Assembly (NCBI GenBank): GCA_023213395.1
Contig: CM041465.1
Location: forward strand, 124,937,741 to 125,001,740
DNA: 64,000 bases
Source: Cycas panzhihuaensis
Taxonomy: Eukaryota > Cycadophyta
Direction: 5' to 3'
The position numbers and the translations under genes were made by a program. Below the pieces are notes generated by a model. It was given only the letters and a program-made list of their open reading frames with translations, was not told the DNA's origin and did not search any database. The number at the start of each line of letters is the position of its first letter. Positions within the stretch are counted from its first letter, which is position 1. Positions 46,544-56,450 of this stretch are shown piece by piece.

Positions 46544-46648
46544 TTATCGAGCAGAAGCTCGAATTAATGGTTCAATAATCCCTTGCAGCTCTTGTAAAGA
46601 ACGCTGCAGTTGAAGCTCTCGAATTACTTTACCCCGGAGGAGTATAAT
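46544..46648 (-). CDS. Terminal exon of an unidentified host gene
   Basis: After the acceptor TGTTGGTGGCAG (46649 upward on the minus strand) a 105-nt phase-0 frame of 34 residues ends in TAA at 46544-46546. The protein is charged and helical (LRGKVIRELQLQRSLQELQG, then IIEPLIRASAR), plausibly a coiled-coil C-terminus. Its phase fits the donor of the exon at 51829-52005, so both may belong to one gene, with an intron of about 5.2 kb now occupied by element D. I cannot name the family. Neither exon contains retroelement motifs. Confidence 0.45.
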   Translation of the reverse strand: MILLRGKVIRELQLQRSLQELQGIIEPLIRASAR

Positions 46649-47576
46649 CTGCCACCAACACAAATGCACAACAGGTTAAATCGAAATGCGCCAATGGCCA
46701 CCTGGGGAAAATGCATGACAAATAAGTGTTGATGTTGATGTTCACAAACCAACCACTATGACTATGTAGGTTATGACAAGAATGAGCATGCAATACACAT
46801 CAACAAAATAAATCTAGCAATGCTAGGTGCAAACTCAAACCCATCATCCTTTTGTCTCAATACCCAGTCCATAAGATCATGTAGATTCAAGAGACATAAA
46901 TTACCTTGCCGCTTAATATGATAAAATAGACTATTCAATTACTAAGCCAAGAAAATTAACAGGAAAACCATGTTTGTGATCCTCAGACATTACAAAATCA
47001 GGTGCATAGATCCTGTTTCCAATATAGCCTGGTTCAGCCATTGGTGCAGACTGGGCAAATGAGGTTTGCTCAAGCTAGAACCCAGGTGAACCTGGGTTCA
47101 TCTAGGCTGAACCCAGTTTAGTCGGGGTGTAGTGGGTTGGCTGAACCCAAGTCCCATTGCAGTTTTTCACCCAAAAACATAAACTAACCCTAACTCACTA
47201 CCACACAAACCCTAAACATAATTAGTATAATTCTACGATGTTTATTAGCAAATTTCAATGGTATAATTATCTAATATTTTCTTCATGTCCCACACACCCT
47301 CCCCTCTTAAATATATTTATCATACCCATCCCTACAACCCTGAGTTTGGAGGGCCGAACTGGATTCCCTGAGCCCCATTTCTACTAAAACCCGGAATATG
47401 GTAACCTTAAAAACAGAAAGCATTCGCAATAATTTCAATTTGTATGATACAAGTCACATTTCAAGGGATATTAACATTTGCTAAAAAGGGTTTAGCCTAC
47501 AGCATAAACAAGACTACTGCTTTTAAGCATAATAGAGACGGAAAATCTGTTTATGTTTATCTGCTCGAAACCAGGA
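46649..47576 (-). other. Intron part left of element D
   Basis: No coding signal. It contains a perfect 10-bp inverted repeat at 47078-47099 with further GAACCCA copies up to 47150, and two AAACCCTAA-like words near 47190-47215. Confidence 0.35.
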
Positions 47577-47581
47577 TGTGC

Positions 47582-47983
47582 TGTTAGATTTTCAACAAGG
47601 AGAGCATTCAACATCAAAACAAAGCCACAAGACCAATGAACAAAGCATAAATTGTATAAACTCAACTCAAGGATGATTACATCATAATACTATTGCACCA
47701 TAGACTCAACATGAGTCTCCATGATGACTCGATAACTACTCTACCTCAATCACCTATTTATTCATCATAGGTGGGAATACATAAGTGAGGTGGAATGCAT
47801 GTGGGACAAAGACTGTTAACCTACCCAATTACACTTCACCTACTAACTGACCAATGACCTAACTTCTCACATAATTCACATTATAATATATGACTCTTAG
47901 ACCCTAACATAATACTTAGGACTATACATTAATGACTTTAAGACACCATGACACTTGATTACATTAAACATTATCTTCTAACA
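47582..47983 (-). repeat. 3' LTR of D
   Basis: 402 bp, plus-strand TGTTAGATT...TTCTAACA. The TATA word of the partner LTR is altered here (TATTTATTCATC instead of TATTTATACATC). Confidence 0.93.
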
Positions 47984-47997
47984 CCTCCCCTTAATGT
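47984..47997 (-). other. Polypurine tract of D
   Basis: The element strand reads CATTAAGGGGAGG directly before the LTR. Confidence 0.85.
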
Positions 47998-48050
47998 TTA
48001 ATGTCAAGACTGTACAAAACTGATTACCAAAGACAACATGACACTTATTA

Positions 48051-49274
48051 CTAAGGATTGACAACAAAACTGATAAAACCTAATATAAGACTTGACTTGA
48101 AGCATTGTTTGAATTTCCAACGCCTAAGTCTAGGAACCTTTCTGAAGACGATGTCATAAACTTGATCTTTGACTAGAATGCAACGAAGTTTGTATGACAT
48201 GTCTGTTCTATCATCCTCTACTTCTTGCTTGGTGACTCCTCCTTTGTCTGACTGTTTTGACTGCATGTGTGATTCCTTTCCAAGATCAACATATGATTTG
48301 GACTTGACGATTTCCATGAAAGGAAAGAGATTTGTTTCCAAGACAGCGAGTATGATCAACTCTTCGAACAAATAAGCATTCTCATGAAAGGTAAGAAAAG
48401 ACAATGATTTTTTTTCCTATCACCACTTGTGCAGGTACTTGTCCTGAATCAATAAAATACTCTGTTTTTCCTTCATCAACCAAGAGATCTTTTGTTGTAC
48501 CAGATATGATGTGGATTTCTGTTATGTTCACATGAACATACCTCCCAGTTATGGTTACATAAAAGTAGTACAATATCTCAACATAATTGCCTTTCTTGAC
48601 TAAGTAACTTGCCCAAAACATAAAACAATCTTGGTGGACAAGATTTTGTCCAAACAACATTCCAATTGTGTCCTTCTCACTTTGAATGAATCTTCCAGAG
48701 CCATTGCAGGATATGTTACCATAATTTGAATTTTTTCAAGGTTAAGAGCAAACAATGCTCCCAAATTGAATTGGATCATACAAAGTCTTGTGCATGTGCA
48801 TACAACCATGTGACCTGTCATCATTTGGAACTTGGTAACACATTTATCAACACAAATTAAGGTTATCTTACCCAAACTTTCCATCAAAGTAGTTGTGTCT
48901 CCATGATGGACCACCTATAAAAGATGATGTCTGAAGTCACTTTCAATGTCCATTCTTTCAACAATTTTCAATGCAGTTTTTCCTGTCAACATATTGAAAC
49001 TCAAATTCTTCTCAATCTTCGAATCTTCAATTTTATCTACTTTCTCAGATTTCAAAAGGTGATCATCAGACTCACCAGAATCAACCTGATTATTTGCATT
49101 CCCCCTTTTCGCTTTCCTCTTTAGCTTCGTTTTTTGGTTATTGGTTAGGTTGTTGTACATAGCTTGTTCTCCATGAGTAACCTTCTTTTCTACTTCATTT
49201 TTGTTACCTGCAACACAAATTTTATGTCTTTTCAAGAGCCTCTTGTACCTCTTGGGGGCTCTTTTCATATGCAT
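48051..49274 (-). pseudogene. Region after D gag, unidentified frames
   Basis: Four overlapping minus-strand frames (49274-48915, 48914-48600, 48660-48382, 48404-48051) follow gag. The first is lysine- and aspartate-rich (NNQKTKLKRKAKRG, DSGESDDHLLKSEKVDKIED), like a gag linker. The others contain no zinc knuckle, protease DSG or integrase motif that I can identify. They may be decayed pol replaced by unrelated sequence, or a third captured gene. Confidence 0.35.
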
Positions 49275-49609
49275 CTTTTAGCAAACTCCAAGCTTCTTTA
49301 GCAGAATTAGTATTCTGAAGTGTATGAAGGAGGAAATGGTAGGAAGAAGGAAGATTTTCCTTGTCAAAGGCTGCAAGCATTACATCAATAGCTACTTTGT
49401 TTTTCTTTTTGAAAAGTTCCTCTCCTTCTTCATTAATCAAAGCAGTACCAAGAACAATTTTCCATAGTCCTTTAGCCATAAATATGCATTCCATTTAAAT
49501 TTTTCAAATTTGAAAAGTAGTTCCAACATATTTAGGCAAGACTATGTTACTTTCTATTATCCAAAATTCATTGTTCTCTGATACAAAAATAATAACATCA
49601 TTCAACTCC
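49222..49609 (-). pseudogene. D gag N-terminal domain (copia UBN2-like)
   Basis: A start at 49609 gives MELNDVIIFVSENNEFWIIE. After a frameshift or stop near 49495, MECIFMAKGLWKIVLGTALI follows, then NKVAIDVMLAAFDKENLPSS and NTNSAKEAWSLLKDAYEKSP. The spacing of KGLW..., an acidic-loop region and AKEAWSLLKD..YE is that of copia gag. No zinc knuckle is visible downstream. Gag would be the only element protein encoded by D. Confidence 0.7.
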
Positions 49610-50099
49610 ATGATGTATGAATACACCCACTTCAACTTGAAATAGACCTATTAAATCTATATAAAAAAGCCTCAAATTACATACCAACACGTCCCCCTTT
49701 GAAGTACGATTCCAACGCCACTGACTGTTTTGAAAAATGTGCAAAAATCTGTTTTTGAATAATAAATTCGAGTCATTAAGGGATTAATCCCTTGGTATTA
49801 AGTCATGTTAAGGTTTAAATAACCAAACACTTAACCATTAAGGGCTTAGCAAAACTCAAAACATATTTCACCTTGCAAATATTTTTAAATCTACCTCAAT
49901 AGTCTTCACGTCCACAAATTTGGGAGTTTAATTTAATCAAAAATATCTTATTCTCAATATCAAACCCTAACTGTGACCTGTGTATGTGGCAATGGCACTT
50001 CTTCCGTTCGAAGATCCAACAAGCGCGAGCCAAAGCATTCCGGAGAAGATGATATGTATGAAAATAATTGTTGTCCATGGGTCAAAGCCGAGGAGTTCT

Positions 50100-50335
50100 A
50101 GTTGGAAATGGACTACGCTTGATTCTCAGTAAAATACTCTTCCATTCACTTCTTCGATAGCATCCCTCATGGCTTGCTCATCAACAAATGTTACAAATCC
50201 AAATCCACAGGATCTTCCAGTCTCCTAGTCATTCACGACCTTCAAACCTGTCACTTCACCAAAGGGCCTAAAAGCTTGCTCTAAGTTCCTTTGTATCCAA
50301 CGCCCCCACAACAGAAACCATTGTCATCAACTACT
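50100..50335 (-). pseudogene. Captured RRM of a glycine-rich RNA-binding protein
   Basis: The minus-strand text, allowing one frameshift and two stops, reads CCGGVGYKGT, LEQAFRPFGEVTGLKVVND, ETGRSCGFGFVTFVDEQAMR and DAIEEVNGRVFY. This is the canonical RRM layout: RNP2 region, then RNP1 as CGFGFVTF (50186-50209; family consensus RGFGFVTF, so arginine is replaced by cysteine), then AM.DAIE.MNG. The closest family is plant GR-RBP (RNA chaperones of the cold response). It lies inside the 5' leader of element D. No glycine-rich tail is present, so only the RRM or part of it was captured. Confidence 0.8.
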
Positions 50336-50499
50336 CTGGACTAAGCGCCTCGATCGTCAAGGCATGCTAACGTACAAGGGTCAAGAGAAGCCCTGCCAAG
50401 GTCATGCGAATGTGGGGATTCGAAAACGGTCAGAAGGGTGTCACGAGTTCGAATCCCATTCTCTCTGGGATTTCTTTCACTGCAGCTGGCGCTTTGCTT

Positions 50500-50755
50500 G
50501 CCTCTTCTTTGCTCTTCACCCCCGTTATCTTCTTCATCTTATATTTCTCAACATAGGCAGTGATCTCTATGCTATAGAGAACCACCCTTCCAATTTTTGA
50601 TGTTTATACGACTGCTTCTGCTTGAGCCAGATGAAGCCAATCTCCTTCACATATCCAGATTCCACATGCTCTTTGAGGGAAGCAGACCCTTAGGCAAGCC
50701 TAATTCTTCCAAAAGCTCCACAGATTTCTGGTAATAGATCTCAACACCTTGCAGT
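50500..50755 (-). pseudogene. Captured DUF538-family fragment
   Basis: The minus strand reads GVEIYYQKSVELLEELGLPK, then GLLPLKEHVESGYVKEIGFI and WLKQKQS, and after a frameshift near 50570 EITAYVEKYKMKKITGVKSK. This is the DUF538 pattern (an LLxE.GLPKGLLPL block, G.V.E.GF.WLKQK, E.TAYVE.GKMKK.TGVK.KE). DUF538 proteins are small plant proteins of uncertain function. The end of the domain (LLLWVTI and beyond) is missing and unrelated sequence follows. It is upstream of the RRM piece in the same orientation. Confidence 0.8.
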
Positions 50756-51273
50756 TGTGGCCTCTCTTTTCCTCACACACAAAAATCTTCTAATACTAGG
50801 TAACCAATACACAATGGAGAATGTGATAGCAGGTTTGGATACTGATTGCTAAGAAATCTTCACTTCCACGCCTTTTTCAGATGCGAGCAACTGACTTTTC
50901 TATGTATCCAGTGGTTTTATCAACTGTCCAATAGTGGATGACGTCTCTTCCATAACTGGATTCATACAGTTGCTTTTCTTCATAACTGCAACTCTAAGGA
51001 CGACATCCTCTACTCTGAGCAGCCAGCAAAGACATCCACCAATTATAGCTTCTCTGAAGTTTCTCAACCCGTAGGTTAGGATTTCATAGACTGATTTCTT
51101 CAAGAAACCCTTAATACTTTAAACACAATCCTCAAGGTCTTAACTCTCATGGTCAAGAGAAAACTAATCAACAATTCCTTCACAAATATCAAGCAAAAGA
51201 CTTCATAAAGCCGTACCTCCTTCCTTGTCGAAAATTTGGTGAACCTGCACACAACACCCTTAATAGTCAACTT
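50756..51273 (-). other. D leader nearest the PBS
   Basis: Two modest minus-strand frames (51103-50900, 51318-51100) without a known domain. The text EETSSTIGQLIKPLDT near 50900-50950 looks coding-like and might be the N-terminal side of a captured gene. Confidence 0.35.
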
Positions 51274-51285
51274 GCTCTGATACCA
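51274..51285 (-). other. Primer-binding site of D
   Basis: The element strand reads TGGTATCAGAGC, a perfect 12/12 match to the initiator-Met PBS, touching the LTR. Confidence 0.95.
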
Positions 51286-51688
51286 TGTTAGATTTTCAAC
51301 ATGGAGAGCATTCAACATTAAAACAAAACCACATGATCAATGAGCAAAGCATAAACTGTATTAACTCGACTCAAGGATGATTACATCAGAATACTATTGC
51401 ACCATAGACTCAACATGAGTCTCCATGATCGCTTGATCCCTACTCTACCTCAATCACCTATTTATACATCATAGGTGGGAATACATAAGTAAGGTGGGAT
51501 GCATGTGGGACAAAGATCGTTAAACTACCCAATGGCACTTCGCCTACTAACTAACCAATGACCTTCTAACTTCTCACATAATACATTATAATATATGACT
51601 CTTAGACCCTAACATAATACTTAGGACTATACATTAATGACCTTAAGACACCATGACACTTGATTACATTAAACATTATCTTCTAACA
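51286..51688 (-). repeat. 5' LTR of D
   Basis: 403 bp, paired with 47582-47983, followed by TSD copy TGTGC (51689-51693). Confidence 0.93.
51459..51466 (-). promoter_or_regulatory. TATA box in the D 5' LTR
   Basis: TATAAATA on the element strand, in CCTATGATGTATAAATAGGT. It is kept in the 5' LTR and altered in the 3' LTR. Confidence 0.6.
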
Positions 51689-51828
51689 TGTGCTAGAACA
51701 AGCAATGATTTAAAAAACTGAAAAAAAATATGAGCAGGGCCATCGAAAACAAGAATCAATAGAACAAAGAAATTGGCATGAGGAAGTGGCATATAAAAAA
51801 CCAGTGAAAATAGGAACTCCATACTTAC

Positions 51829-52005
51829 TTTTTCTAACTCTTCAATCACTTTAGAAAGGATAAAGGAAACTAGAGAAGGCATGGATATGTGCTCAAAAAT
51901 TAAAATATGCTTCCAATCAATGACGGTAACGTTGACAACAATTTTGATATCATAGAAATGCACTGTAGCATTACCCATCCCAGAGGTGCATTTTAGAACT
52001 TTGCA
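51829..52005 (-). CDS. Internal exon of an unidentified host gene
   Basis: 177 nt in phase 0 on the minus strand: an acceptor AACTTTTAG before 52005, 59 open codons, and a consensus donor GTAAGT at 51823-51828. The protein includes GMGNATVHFYDIKIVVNVTV, DWKHILIFEHISMPSLVSFI and LSKVIEELEK. It has alternating hydrophobic strands followed by a helix, and no retroelement motif. The open frame reads on through the donor to 51676. The next compatible acceptor I found is at 46649. The family is unknown; the gene start would lie beyond 52005, possibly past element K2. Confidence 0.45.
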
Positions 52006-52353
52006 CTAAAAGTTTCTAGTATTTTTGTCTATCACCAAACCACTGTGTAGCCATATACTCCTTTAAAGGGTGTTGTACCTATATCTGATGTACCCCATAT
52101 ACTAAGAGACCACATGGATACACCATGGATATATATCTTGGCCATACCCCATATCTAGGCTATACCAAAGTTTGTATCCAAGCCATATGTTAGATTGTCA
52201 TTGGTCATCATATCCAGAATACTTTTAGCATATCCTAGAATACTCCAATAAGATACGGCCCATAAAAAGGCGAAGAAATCAAAATGTGATCTTTATTGAT
52301 TAAAAAAAAGGGAAAAACAAAAAAGAAAAAAAGACATTTATAAGTTTTTAAAA

Positions 52354-52441
52354 TAGCTCCAAATTTGTTTATTATCTTATTTTCAAATTTAATGTATGTC
52401 ATATACTTATTTTCATATGTATATATATTTCTATATATTTT
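52354..52441 (+). repeat. 88-bp direct repeat flanking K2, left copy
   Basis: TAGCTCCAAATTTGTTTATT through TCTATATATTTT. The same 88 bp, with about four substitutions and no gap, follows the right LTR at 58228-58315. Confidence 0.9.
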
Positions 52442-52564
52442 TGCACACCCACATTCTTTCTCAGTGACATAACATTGTGACTTAAGGGTTAACATGACCC
52501 TTATGCACTTCTGCTCACTTGAGAGCCTAAAAGGACACGTCCTACATGCAAAGAATGTAGCTTG

Positions 52565-52588
52565 GATGTTTGACACTTGTCAAACATC
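52565..52588. repeat. Perfect 11-bp inverted repeat in K2 U3
   Basis: GATGTTTGACA, 2-nt loop, TGTCAAACATC. It lies about 30 bp upstream of the TATA box, a possible protein-binding dyad. Confidence 0.85.
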
Positions 52589-52615
52589 TAGCACCTTAGG
52601 TCTCTTCTGTAACTC

Positions 52616-52623
52616 TATATATT
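52616..52623 (+). promoter_or_regulatory. TATA box in the K2 5' LTR
   Basis: TATATATT in CTGTAACTCTATATATTGAG. The homology with the 3' LTR copy begins 36 bp downstream, close to the expected RNA start. Confidence 0.55.
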
Positions 52624-52895
52624 GAGACCACTTCTCATGTATCTCATACAGTGTTTAAGTTGTATTGTTATACTGCCAATTTGCTAATCAAACTGATATT
52701 CATTTGAAGATTGGACCAATTCCATCTCCTCCACATTTTGGTATCATCTTGCTCATGCTTTTTCATGTTTAGTCTTTTATCTTGTTTACTTGATTAACCT
52801 TTCATTCTTAAGTGTTGATCTCTTTGATTCTAGAACTAGAGTTGAACATTCTTCTAGATCCTAGTTATTGTAGGCTAAATGCCATTTTCAACATT

Positions 52896-52907
52896 TGGTA
52901 TTAGAGC
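52896..52907 (+). other. Primer-binding site of K2
   Basis: TGGTATTAGAGC, 11 of 12 matches to the initiator-Met PBS, 2 nt after the LTR end. Confidence 0.9.
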
Positions 52908-55120
52908 AGTAGAAGGATGTTCCTCTCTGTTTTGATTTCTTGCTTTCAAGAAGATCTAGTTAGAGTTTACAAACCCTTGGTGACGACCTTCACTCTCCAA
53001 AGGCGATCCAAGGTTTGTTTAAAGCATTTTCTGCAGTCCATCAACATTTTGGAGGTATTTTGCAACCTGAAGACTGTTTATATTGTGTTCTGAATTTTTT
53101 TTCTTAACACACTTTGTTGGGTGCAGCACTAATTGCTGCATTAGAACAAAGTTTTCTTTGTAAAAGGATTTATTTTTCAAGTTTTTTTATCACAATCTGT
53201 GAAATACAAGTAAGTTTAGTCTCAGATCTGCTTGTTTTTAGGCTTGAAGTACTTACCAAGTCTTAGATCTACTAGCTGAGACCATAGATCTATTGATTTC
53301 AACTCACTTGGCAACTGCTCTACCTTGAGATCCACTCCCTGTAGTGGAAAAATCTCTTCTTTTATGTTTGTAGACTACTTTGGGCTTGAAGCTAAGCCAT
53401 ACAAAGACGGCACTTAGCCTCTGCAGTGCTCCTCGGAGTAAGCTCTCAAGACTTTGTCTGTTGGGTGTACCCTCAAAACCCCTGGGAGCTCAAATCTTCA
53501 GTGTAGTTTTGTTTATGCATTTTGCTCTTCACTGGAGGTTAGCCATCATCACTTCGGGTCCCATGTGACCTCCGTAAAGTTGTATGACAACCCTAAGAAG
53601 TCGCACGACTCCTCTGATCATCCGCAGCTCGTGCGCCCTCCATCACATTCAACTGCTCCATTCTTCCTTTGTATGCAATGACATTATGTGAAACTTGAGT
53701 GAAGGCTTCATTGGAGGGGTGAGATCCAACCTGTGAAGTTTCAGACTAATCTGAGTAGCAAGGAAGAAATCCGATCAATCTCTGCGTGTTTGTGTGCCAC
53801 TCTTCACCTTCATTCGACCTGCGTTCACACTGCATACATCGAAAGTATGTGAAGAGACCACTTAAAATTATCGTACAGTCATTTGGAAGCCAAACCTAGT
53901 GTTAGTTTTTAGATCTGATCAATCGTTGGTATGAAAATTTGACTTATAACAACATGTTTCTTCGAAAATTTTTGTTTTCTAACTTTAAGTTATAAACTTA
54001 GGATATGAAAATTAGAATATTCTCTTTTTAATATATTTTCATTTCCTAATGTTTGTCTTTTAAAGAGTCATTTAATTGATACTTTATCAATTAAAAGATA
54101 TTTAATCACTTGTTTTAAATTTTTGAAGTCACTTTACACAAAATAATTTGCATTTGTATTGTGTGACCCATCAAATGATTTTTAAGTCACTTTCATTATT
54201 GTAAAATTAAAAAATCACCTTTTTAAGAGTTTTATTAAGGCTCCCTGCGTGGTGACCTAGTGCCCTAAGTTCAAAAAGGGGCTCAAAAATCACCTTTTTA
54301 ATAAAAAGGTCACTCTTTTTCGTGACTGATTAAGACTATTTTAAGTCCTAACACTTGGTGCCTAGTGCCTACATTGCAAAGTGATTCTTCTCTCATCTTC
54401 AAGTGATTATTTTCTATTAAAAAGAACCCACTTGAAGCATCCTCACTAGGAGGTTCATCATTTTTATTTGGGTGCTTAACACTTCTTTGATCTTTTGAAA
54501 AGTGTTTTCTTCTTAAACACTTAATGTGTTATATGTGATGTACTTAAAGTTTTTACTTGGATATCTTTAGCACTTTTTCTCACTTCTTTAAGTGTTGTGA
54601 AACACTCAAAGTGTTATATTTGATGTACTAAATTGCTTCTTCTTGAAGCCACATTTGTAAAATTTTAAGCATTCATTTTTCAAGTACATCATCCAAATAA
54701 AACTCATCTAAAGTAAACTTGAACACTCTTAAAAAGTATTTTAAAATCTAGTGGGAGAGGCCCGAAAAAGGTTCAAACCTTGCCTCTGAATTAGCCTTAA
54801 GCTTGGTGCATTCTCTAGGAGACCAACCAACCGTACGGTCAGTGCATAACAATTAAGATTTCTTGAGGGAAAGGAGATTCGAAAAAGGTGTTATTGGGGT
54901 TGTGAATCCTAGGGAAAGTATGGTACACCCATGCAGATCAACCCTACCTGCCTTTTCCTAGATTTGACTTAGTCAACCATTGAATCTCATTTATAGATTA
55001 GGGTTGGGCCAACTCAATAGCCTAGTCCTCCACCCCTCATCATTCTATTCAATTGTTAGATCTTTTAGTAAGATCAAGACTGTTGGCTTGTTAGAAGGTG
55101 GAACATAAGCAACGAAAGCT
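52908..55120 (+). other. K2 long leader with internal duplications
   Basis: No gene recognised over 2.2 kb. 53380-53870 is GC- and CpG-richer, with an open frame (53454-53681) of unknown nature. 54180-54330 repeats AAATCACCTTTTTAA twice. 54490-54650 contains two diverged copies of a unit with AAGTGTT and GTGTTATATGTGATGTACT. The leader is abnormally long for a copia element, like that of K1. Confidence 0.5.
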
Positions 55121-56010
55121 TTGAGTCTCCAAGTTCATCTGCTAGCCTTAAGACTACACAACTTCAACATGCCTGCTTTAAACATGCTCAACGCATGTAC
55201 CATAAAATTAACAGGTCAAAATAATTATCAAGAATGGAGGAAGAAAACACAAAACCTATTGATAATGAATGAATTTTGGGGTTATGTTTCTGGAAAAATT
55301 CCCCAAGCTATACCTGTGGAAGATGATGGTATTGTTGTTCATCCAAATCCAGTTTATGTTGCTACTTGGGAATCCAAGGATGAAATTGCCTTGGCTTTCT
55401 TACATATGATTATTGATGTTCATGTTGATGAGAATATTGTGTGTGCAAAGACTTCAAGGGAAGCTTGGGACACTTTGTCCTCATTGTATGAAAGACGAGA
55501 TAAAGCTTGCATTATATTGGTGAAAGCAAAATTTTATTCTTTAAAATTTATCAAGCCTATGTCGTCTTTTTTATTTGTCATCAAAGAAATTTATAATGAA
55601 TTAAATACATTAAGCAAACCAGCTTCCAGAAACGAGTTTGTAACGACAATTATCCATGCATTGCCTAAGGATTATAATGAATTTATATCATCCATTACAC
55701 GAGATGGCTCACTTTCAAGTATGTCCTTCAATCAACTTGAAAGTTTGTTACTTCAAGAGGAGCAAATTTATATCAACGAAGATGATAAGCCATCCACATC
55801 AGGAGCATTCATGGCCAAGTTGAAGGCCAAGCAAGGTCCCAAACCTTCACTCACAAAACAATTTGGGAATATAAACATTGGCTCATCAAAGGCCAATGTC
55901 ATTTGTCATTATTGTGGCAAAGTTAGCCACATAGCTCCTGAATGCAAAAGGAAGCAAGCCGATCTCCAACACACATGGCAAGAATTGTGTCAAGAACATC
56001 GAGGCGAATG
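55121..56010 (+). pseudogene. K2 gag with zinc knuckle
   Basis: An intact frame of 296 codons. An element-style start is MLNACTIKLTGQNNYQEWRK. It continues with LALAFLHMIIDVHVDENIV-type text, AKTSREAWDTLSSLYERRDK (the UBN2 gag core), LPKDYNEFISSIT and a zinc knuckle CHYCGKVSHIAPECKRK near 55908-55955 (CX2CX4HX4C). The frame then shifts before protease. Gag alone may still be translatable. Confidence 0.9.
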
Positions 56011-56124
56011 ACCTCATCAGTAGTTCTAACAACTGTAACACTTTCAGCAACAGCAACCGCATCGACCAAATTAAGGTGCATATTGAGAAGGTCAAAGAGG
56101 AAGGGGGGGTTTCAGAGGTGGTAA

Positions 56125-56450
56125 TCAACGCTACTCCAATCAATTTGCATATGAGGATAAGCTCTTTTGTGCTTATCACACACCAGATGTTAATCAAACA
56201 TGGATCATCGACTCAGGAGCATCTCGTTATATGATAGGGAGTGAAAAACTCCTCTATGACATCAAAGAAGGAAAGGATCGATCAATGACCTTTGGAAACA
56301 ATGAATTAGTTCACATATCAAGTATAGGCAAAATTGCCTCATTTCACTCTCCTTCAAATCCCTCTTCTACATTTTTCACTAGAGATGCCTACCTAATCCC
56401 TTCCATGGAGAAGAGTTTTCTATCTGTTAGCCAACTGAACAAGCAATAGA
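56125..56450 (+). pseudogene. K2 aspartic protease
   Basis: The frame reads QTWIIDSGASRYMIGS at 56199-56246 with the catalytic DSG intact, then MTFGNNELVHISSIGKIASF and DAYLIPSMEKSFLSVSQLNK. It is open from 56231 to a stop at 56447. The order after gag is normal, but it is not in frame with gag. Confidence 0.88.

Larger units (their letters stand above)
47582..51688 (-). mobile_element. LTR element D: gag-only copia-like element carrying plant gene fragments
   Basis: 4107 bp, LTRs 47582-47983 and 51286-51688, perfect 5-bp duplication TGTGC (47577-47581 and 51689-51693). The PBS is a perfect initiator-Met match and a purine tract adjoins the 3' LTR. The interior has a copia-like gag start but no RT, RNase H or integrase. 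Between PBS and gag it carries an RRM fragment and a DUF538 fragment in the same orientation as the element. By eye the LTRs are roughly 92% alike. It resembles TR-GAG elements with transduplicated host genes. Confidence 0.88.
52442..52893 (+). repeat. 5' LTR of K2
   Basis: The right end is fixed by the PBS and by the match to 57986-58227. The left end is inferred from the TG directly after the 88-bp flank. It contains a TATA box at 52616-52623, so transcription should begin near 52645-52655. Confidence 0.65.

Noticed and set aside
50430-50470. tRNA-like T arm (GAGTTCGAATCCC)
   Set aside because: No D arm, anticodon arm or acceptor pairing could be placed upstream; on the minus strand it joins the DUF538-adjacent reading frame. 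Treated as coincidence or at most a SINE trace.
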